A stretch of 64,000 nt of DNA. It comes from Leptodontidium sp. MPI-SDFR-AT-0119 (taxonomy: Eukaryota > Ascomycota > Leotiomycetes > Helotiales > Leptodontidiaceae). Shown here piece by piece: positions 57,008 through 64,000 of the stretch. A program made the position numbers and the translations under genes. The notes under the pieces were generated by a model. That model saw only the letters and a program-made list of their open reading frames with translations, had not been told where the DNA came from and ran no database searches. The stretch covers positions 310,001 through 374,000 of the forward strand of contig JAHLEZ010000035.1 of assembly GCA_020726505.1 (NCBI GenBank), in the 5' to 3' direction. The first letter of the stretch is position 1, and each line of letters begins with the position of its first letter.

Positions 57008-58758
57008 TGGCGCAAGAGAACTTAGTACGTAGAACTTAGCTGCCTTAAGCGAACTCCTAATCATAGTGTGGGAACTATCATTTTTTGGTCGTATAGAGTA
57101 TGGATAGAATAATTAGATTGTATCGTCTTCTTATAACTGTGAAGAATAAATGCTCTACTAGGAACTTTTTGAGATTAGGGTAAGTGTCCAGGAATTTCCC
57201 GTGTATAATCCCAAGAATAAATGCTCTACCCTGAAATCGATATCTCCTATTCGATGTTGGTCGAAAATATACGAAACTGAGACGCCCGTACAGATAATCA
57301 CAATATTGTTGTAGTGAACTTGTGAATAGACTCCAACATAACCACTCGATGTAATAAAGAACGTCCGATTCTTGAGACTAAGTTCCGAAATAACGTAACA
57401 TAGATCATCTTTCTATTTCCGCCACTCTAAGGCCATAGCCTTGCTTGTATACCCCATTATGGGTGGAGATCCTTGACATTAGGCATTACACGATTCGAGT
57501 ATATATTGATGAGTTTCGGAATACTGGTGAGCTATGGGACTCGGTGCTGACTTTAGATTGCGGTATAGAATCATTAAACCCTAAATATTAAATAAGTACT
57601 CCAGACTTTTAGTAAAATAGTCCAAGTCTAATAAATTTTGATGGCCAGTCGTTAAGTTTCTATCCACACTCTGTCAGCCCCGGCGAACTGCCTTTATATT
57701 CACAACATCGTCGACTTAGGGGCCGTAGAAACACATCCAGCGGTTCCTATCTTATTATTGAGAAGTTAAACCCTGCATGTTTTTGAAAAGTGTGGTATCA
57801 GTTGAAAAATTAAGGTCCACATAGTTAAAACTAGTGATTTGACCACCTATCTTCATCCGGTACCGTATCGAGTCCGATGAAAGCATCAGTTCCTGCATAC
57901 TCTACTGGACTAAAAACGGAAACCAGAGAATGGACAGTGGAGAGAGAGAGAGCAGCGGGATGGTCGAATATAGTTGACAGATTTCGCTCGGTAAGAACCG
58001 GATAATAGGCCGATTGTAATCGGCCACGGGAAGGTGGGCAGGAACGCGACTGAGTAGCCTGAGAAGGGGTGAGGCGAGGGTGAGTAGCGCCTGAGTAGGG
58101 CAGCGGTGCTGACTATTTGCGTCAGAAGCAAAAGATAATAACTGTTGTGTGAGATTACCACAATCGTGTTGAACAAGTTTGGATGTGTATAATGGGGATT
58201 CCGAGATCTTTACGAAAAATTAAAATTTTTCATTATGAAACCTGATTTACTTTGACCAGTTGACATTGCCGTAGACAGACAGGTTCTGAATATAAGCACT
58301 AGTGCAGGCGCCGGTGTGAACACAACAAGTTGCACGAGTCCATACCCACTTCTTAATTCCTTCAAGAGACCAATCCTAATCCGTTATCATACGCTCGACG
58401 GGAATTTCCTGCGGCTTTTCCTCGCTTTCCTCGTCAGCACTCGCGGACAATCTATCGATTGGCGCATCGATCTTGGAATTGAATTCGGAATTGGGATCTG
58501 GCAGGAATGCGGTAGCTGAGTTCAGAGTTAGTGCACTTCAATCTACTAATCAATCGAGAAAGATTTGAACCTATAAGCAAGAGCTACAAACGAGAATACT
58601 GCAGCAGTAATATACACATCTCAAAAGCCTATCACATAGGCTTGTTTTATAGCAAGTCCGGCAGCGCTAGTATTCTGAGGTGTAAAACCTGGCACCCCTT
58701 TTATCAAAGTCATATTGCGTAACATCAATCCACCGAGCAGCATTAGAATATTCTCTGT
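57008..58758. other. spacer, no gene recognised
   Basis: Short AT-biased frames only. The repeated phrase 'aataaatgctctac' near 57145 and 57224 is a small direct repeat about 80 bases apart. Confidence 0.4.
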
Positions 58759-60050
58759 CTACAAATCCAACGGAATAACAGCGGCAGCCACCTTGGAACA
58801 AGGTTTGAGTTGAGACCGTGTGCAAAAATTGCGTTGAAAATCGCCAGACCGATGATGCCTCTGAAACTCCTCATAGTCTGCAGCAGCCCTGATGGCGATC
58901 ATCGCCGGCGGCGTGGGGAGTTGCGCAGATGTAACCGGGGGAATTAAGATGGAACCCAAGCCCAGGCCAGCAAATGGGATGTATCCCTAGTAATAAGCCT
59001 GCAGTAACGTCGCTTTGACCGTAGTCATTAGGATGTAGAAAGGCATAAAAAAGAAGCATCCAGCCATGGTTGTTGCCCGCACCATCTTAGTCTTATAGAC
59101 ATAAAACCCTGATACAGCACAGGCAGCAATCCTGGCAAAGAAAATGACACAAATGCACACAGCTTACCTGAAAGGAGACATCACCCCGGTGTAGAGTATA
59201 CCAAGCGAGGAAGGGACAAAAACATTAGCTCCTATGAACGCGGCCCCCTCGGAGAAGATGCAGCATAGCGCAAGAGCGAAGTTTCGGTCGTGGAAGAGAT
59301 TGTAGTGTAATAGGCCATCCCTTTTGAGCTTCCAGGAGTAGATAACCGAAGCGAAAATCAAGGCGCATCCAACAAGGAATGGAGCAAGAACGTAAGCGTT
59401 CATCCACGGATAGGGGTTCTAAGCCCACAACAGACCCAGACAGACAAGGACCGGTCCCGAGTTCACCGGGAAATAAGCCATCCAATCGAGAGCACGAAGC
59501 TTCTCTCCGAATGGAAGTCTAATCTGCAGCTCTCGAGGTGGTGGGTTGTAGAGCAGGGCTGGTGCAATGGCAGCGAAAGCGAAGCGGCCGGCGCATGCAT
59601 TGAAGCAGTTCCGGAATCCAGCTGGATTGGGAGAGGCCAGTGAGTGGCCCACCCAGGAGAAGGGCGAGTAGACATCCAAGACCGCCTGAGCTAGTGACTA
59701 TAGCTTGTGCCCGCGATCGATATTTGCGAGGGAGTATTTCGGAGGTGATGGCGTGCAAGAGTGGTGATGCTCCACCGGCAACTCCCCAGGAAGTCAGAGT
59801 CATTCCTCCGACCACAGCTGCGATGGCTCGAGAAAATGCGCCTCCGGCCACAAGTAATGCCACTTGAGCAGCGTACATATTGTTGATTGCCTATGATGCT
59901 CCCATCAGATTTCAATCTAGCCGCAAAACCGAATCAACAACTTACTATGATGAGGAAGAAGGTCGTCATGTGATTCCAGTACATTGGGGCCACTTCCTCA
60001 TCAGCAGCAATGACTGTCGTGCCAGCGGTTGTTGTCTCGTCTTTGCCCAT
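58759..60050 (-). pseudogene. MFS drug/siderophore-type transporter (TRI12-like), broken
   Basis: ATG 60050 (MGKDETTTAG) and a first intron (GTAAGT...CATAG, about 59949-59893) are intact. Then AINNMYAAQVALLVAGGAFS leads straight to GGASPLLHAITSEILPRKYRS: the helices normally between these are missing, so an internal deletion is likely. A frame change near 59650 leads to NPAGFRNCFNACAGRF and YNPPPRELQ; a TAG at 59418-59420 stands in LLWA-stop-NPYPWMNAYVL; FHDRNFALALCCIFSEGAAF follows; a further TAG in QAYY-stop-GYIPFAGLGLGSI (about 58988); and a last frame change before FNAIFAHGLN. The closest known layout is the fungal TRI12/siderophore-transporter branch. Confidence 0.82.
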
Positions 60051-61427
60051 CCTGAAGAGTTGTAGAGATTGTTGTGAGTAGGGCTTATGTAAAGAGACTG
60101 AAGTAAATCTGGTCTTCTGGTTCAAGTGTCCCCCGTTTATACTTAAAGAAAGAGTCTTCGATTCTCGTCTAGACCTGGGGTAGGCCTGGGGAGGACTGAT
60201 GACTAGCGTTGTGTGGAGAAGCCTGCACTTTGAAGCCTTAGTTGGCCCAGTCTAGAGAATCAGCATTCTGGACCACCTAGATGGCCCGAGATTTAGCGGT
60301 TCTAGACCACAGATGTTGAACGGTATGAATCAGATCTACTACAAAGGCGTCAGTTGTGCTCGCCTGGACATCAAATTACTGTCTTTCCGTCCGACAGTGA
60401 TTGAATACTCCTGTCCATCCCCTACCTCATCCACCTACATTCTACGGTTTGTTTTAGGGACCATGCAGAGTGGTAAAGTTTCGTGGTGGACGTAGCAGCA
60501 CCTATCATAGGCTTACCGTAGTCAACGAATGAATGTCTCAAACAACGATACAATATTTAGTGAGCTTAGCCGAGCTTCGGCGCTATGGTACCGGTGTGCC
60601 ACAACCACGAGCTCGGTCGAACGCGGCCAGCTTGTCACCGTAGTAGCAAATTCACAGCTGGCTAACTTCCCGGTAAAGAGCTGAGGGGTCTGCGGCAGAA
60701 CTGCATCCGGATGGAATATCCGGTCAGAAAGTCTACAGCGTAGAACAACCGGCGACTATTCGGGGGTGGACAAGTAGCATCCACGAAAGAACAAGACGCA
60801 CGGCAGGACAGCTTGCCACGACGCTAATCCCTGGTAACTTTTTCTTGAGTTTCTTGTGCAGCTTATCATTCGACTGAGCAGTGGCCTAGACGGGTTCGCC
60901 CGATGCACGCCATATAAAATCTTAAATGACTGACCATTTGAGAATGGATAACTTACAAGGGTTTCACAGCGGACATATTCCCCGACGTCCACTAGTCTTC
61001 TGTGACACCATTTCTAGCGGGCTGGTAGCTACGCCCTACTTGGCTGAGCGCGGTTGAGAATGTGCGAGACATCAGATTCGGTTGGCCCCAATTTCTTGGC
61101 CTGAGTACCATGCCACCCCGAAGCCGCTCGAATCTAATCAATGGGCAATGACTGTCTAGGCAATAATATGCATTGATAAGAAACGAAGAACCTTCTATTT
61201 AGGGAGAATAAATGAAGGGAAAGGCCCTTAGTCTGCGTAGTCGTAACGTGTGCCCGCTTTCAGACTGAGAATATAGTAATAAAATAACAAGGACGAAATC
61301 CATTTCTAGATCTCAGGAAGCTATCCCTGGAATCAAACATACTAGAACGTAAAAAGTGCAAGACTACTTTCGAAATTTGCCAAGTCACAACACATCGAGG
61401 TTGGAGGATTTGTTTTATTCCTTGCAG
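60051..61427. other. spacer, no gene recognised
   Basis: No supported frame. A pyrimidine tract ending TTGCAG at 61427 is the acceptor used for the next entry. Confidence 0.4.
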
Positions 61428-61881
61428 GTGCGGTGAGCAGTATTATCCTGACAAGGCTCGAGCTGCAGTTCCGTTAGCAAGGCACGAGTACCTGCCACAT
61501 CATCCAGGCTATAGACCGTTGTCTCCTGGCGAGGACAAATATGATACAACCGAACAAACCTCATCCAAGTATGCAGGGCATGCTCGAACCGACTCTACGG
61601 GCTCCGAAGATCCGCTTGCGTGGAGTGCTCAGAGGCTCGAGCAGGAAACAACAAAGGGGATAGATCAGTTAGTGAACGCAATGGATAACACTCACATTGG
61701 GGGGAGTAGCACCGCGGCTTGGAGCGAATGGGCTTGGGACAATGGCCGGAATCAATGGGGGAGATATCGTCTGTCTGGCAACGAGTCCGAGTATGAATGG
61801 CGAGACCTAGAACCTACAGATTCGTCAACGTCGAATCGAGGAAGGAGTTCTGGGAAAGGCAAGGGCAAGGCAACCAAATGA
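61428..61881 (+). CDS. terminal exon of an unidentified hydrophilic protein, 5' part not found
   Basis: Opens after TTATTCCTTGCAG with CGEQYYPDKARAAVPLARHE, then PGYRPLSPGEDKYDTTEQ, AWSAQRLEQETTKGIDQLV, SEWAWDNGRNQWGRYR and a basic end (SSGKGKGKATK), TGA at 61879. There is no ATG in this frame, so the acceptor reading is preferred. Tyr/Pro- and Trp-rich, no membrane helix. No upstream exon could be chosen with confidence; it may be a stranded 3' piece of a duplicated gene. Confidence 0.45.
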
Positions 61882-61957
61882 TCGCTTCAGATGAGGACTT
61901 ATATTGATGGACTGAAATGCTCGTCGATTGCAAGCGTACGGATCATACAGAACTCAG

Positions 61958-64000
61958 CTAGATGCCTCGCGAGTCGGCGAACCATGGATGCTTTCTAATT
62001 CCTTCCATCAATGTTGCTTCAAGACTCTTATCTCCTGAAGCCTCTGTCGCTCCATAGTGCATCGTGCTCCATGTGGCCTCAAATGATGGGGCAAGTTTGA
62101 GGCTGCAACTATGCCTACTTGGTTCGACTACCTGGTTATTCTCGAAAAGTAGTTCGTCGTCAACATATTTGAGGTCTTCCGCCTTATCGTATCTCAGACC
62201 ATGCTGAACTTCGGCGATCATGTGGTCGTCCTTGTCCTTCAGCCACCAGACCCGATGCTTGTATTCCCGTGGGCTTCCTGATTCAAGTGCATGCCATAAG
62301 TCCGGTTCAATCTGCTTTTTAGTCACGCGGCCAAAAGGTTGCCACCCGGAGCGAATATAGTTGAGATCACCCAAACGAAAGTTGAAACGGTGGCGCAACA
62401 AATCGGATCGAGGGACTTGTGATGTGATATCTTGATAACTGCCCACAAAACTTTCATCAAAGAATGACTGTGGAGAGCCAGTCCAAGCAGCCACATCTAT
62501 GTCTGGGCCCGCAAACGAACCACCCCAGCGCTCTTCGTGAGACTCAAGATAGGACACGATCATATCAAGTATCTTGACATTACCTAGATCGAAAATTGCA
62601 CGCCACAACAGGCCAACTCGTTTTCGTCGTAAGGTGAATATCTTAGCAAGCATTTCCACATTTCCAGCTTTATAATTGGCCTAATCACTTCCAGTATTGA
62701 ACCAAACCATGCACTAACGAGATTGCATTCGACTCCTGGTTCCCAAAAAATGCTCCAAATGATAGATCCCATGGAAGCTGGAGATATGCTCAGAGTCATA
62801 AAGTATGGCATGTCTGCCACATAATCTCGAATGTAGTCCAAGGGTCTAGACTGTGCTCGAAGACTTGCGCTGACTCTCGGCATAGGAAGCTGTGGCTGTA
62901 AATCTAGCTCGTTGTAGAATGGTAGCGCAAGTGCTGCTAGGAAACCCGCTGTAGGCTGTTGTAATGTATCGTACGAGCTCTCGCCATTCGCTGCCGGCGA
63001 TCCAGCGTCATTCAACGCACAAAATTCGATAAGAAGGTCCGCAGCCTTCTTCGAAGAAGGCGGCCGCTCATCCGGCAGAAAGTTAACCGGTATATCGGTA
63101 ACAATAATAAACTGAGTTGCTCCATCAAGGTACGCTGCTCACGGTGGGTGGCATGGGACCCTGCACAGTCCATCCTAGACCTGGAGCTAGAAGCGCACAA
63201 AGCCACCGGACCAGATCCGTAGATGCGGACCCAAGGTAGAGGATATTATCCCCAAGCTGAGGCTTGAAGCCATTAGAATACACAGGTGTCAATCTCGTCG
63301 ACGAGTATCGTATAGGCCTCTTCTGCATTTCGAGAAACCGCACGCAGAACATATACCCCCAACACAACGTAAGTATAGCCATACTATTTGGCCGTTCATC
63401 GTTGTGACATGGTCCAGAGGCTATTCGACATGCCGTTGGCTTATCAATCGAAAGAGCAAATCCCTTCTTGAAATTATAAACATCCTCCGGATTCCAAGCA
63501 TCGTCATCAGGCGAGGTCTCTGTTTTTTGCTGACAAGATTTGGGCAGTTCGGGATGCGGCACGTGCCACAGGGCCTGACCTGTGATGATCCGCTGCCTGG
63601 GCAGATCTTGAGGAAGTGGTGGCATATTTTGCATCAGGATATATGGATCCAAACACCCTTCCGGTATATAACGAGGTGGCACGGAATTGGCGTGTGCGAT
63701 ATATGTCCGCCATAATCTCTCCCCTCTCGAGAAAGTATAGTTGATCTGATCAGTCGTCGGTCTCAGTAGGTCGTTATCGCAGCCGATGAGCAGCTCATTG
63801 CGGCTTTCGCCTTGGGAAGAGGTGTTCGTCGAAACGGGATTGTCTGGGGATCTTTGCTCAATATGCTCGGATAAAACACTAGCTCCCTCCTCGAGCGCAG
63901 CGTCTTCTGTTGGTTCTGTCGCGACAGTGCTACCAGTTGCTTTGCCGTCGACAGAGGTTTCGAATACGTGTTTTCCGGTGAGTATCCAGCGATGAATTCG
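61958..64000 (-). pseudogene. large protein of unknown family, frame-shifted, 5' end outside the window
   Basis: The frame is open from the window edge (IHRWILTGKHVFETSVDGKA) through QINYTFSRGERLWRTYIAHA and DNILYLGSASTDLVRWLCAL to about 63143. A short intron ending CAACTCAG at 63112 brings in FIIVTDIPVNFLPDERPP, continuing to VSAWFGSILEVIR at about 62680. There one missing base changes the frame; the other frame continues GNVEMLAKIFTLRRKRVGLL to the stop at 61958 (KHPWFADSRGI). If the base is a sequencing or assembly error the gene would be intact. The intron donor is uncertain (63142 gives only 31 bases; about 63165 gives ~52). No domain recognised; a fungal-specific hypothetical protein. 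Confidence 0.55.

Noticed and set aside
56632..57015. 127-codon minus-strand frame rich in Val, Phe and Glu
   Set aside because: Shadow of the AAG/TCC-rich tail of the secreted protein; no start context or motif.
57140..57240. CRISPR-like or tandem array
   Set aside because: Only two imperfect copies of a 14-base phrase; a fungal genome is not expected to hold CRISPR arrays and no array was seen anywhere in the window.

Overview
The window reads as nuclear DNA of a filamentous ascomycete (Pezizomycotina; Leotiomycetes-like by overall feel, which is inference). Evidence: genes split by 45-125 bp introns with GT...AG borders, fungal-only families (SAT4/rhodopsin-like membrane proteins, a HET-domain protein, a Zn2Cys6 regulator, an af470/DUF4188-type protein), and long AT-rich blocks whose old reading frames are broken almost only by TAA/TAG codons and Asp-to-Asn, Glu-to-Lys or Cys-to-Tyr changes. 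That is the footprint of repeat-induced point mutation (RIP).

Layout. 0.5-12.4 kb is gene space: a small intron-bearing protein, a decayed Zn2Cys6 regulator, a five-exon aldehyde dehydrogenase, a DUF4188 protein and a membrane-anchored seven-bladed PLL-type propeller. 12.4-16.5 kb is a Tc1/mariner-class element (A) with a second long frame, inserted into the terminal repeat of another element (B1). 16.8-18.6 kb is an alpha/beta-hydrolase pseudogene cut by a TA-target element (C1) that itself carries a solo-LTR-like insert (D1). 19.2-25.0 kb holds two intact SAT4/rhodopsin genes on the minus strand; the first is spliced in frame to an FHS/fucose-permease-like MFS transporter. 25.6-27.2 kb is a mariner relic containing one solo LTR nested in another of the same family. 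28.7-48.8 kb is a nested stack: a cysteine-rich gene fragment, then element C2 holding two D copies and a 7.6 kb copia retrotransposon (E2), which was entered in opposite orientation by a second copy (E1), itself entered by a Tc1-like element (F). Target-site duplications were read at every level. 49.1-51.0 kb is a HET gene. 51.5-52.5 kb has more B-type repeats. 53.2-60.1 kb alternates decayed membrane-protein genes with an intact secreted cysteine-rich protein. 61.4-64 kb holds a terminal exon and a long minus-strand gene that runs off the window.

The most notable items are the rhodopsin-transporter fusion, whose transporter half has no start codon of its own, the anchored lectin, and two transposon families that each carry an extra long frame opposite to their main gene. 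Exon borders were chosen by hand from splice signals and frame; they agree across all junctions of the fusion gene, the second rhodopsin gene, the aldehyde dehydrogenase, the DUF4188 gene and the lectin.
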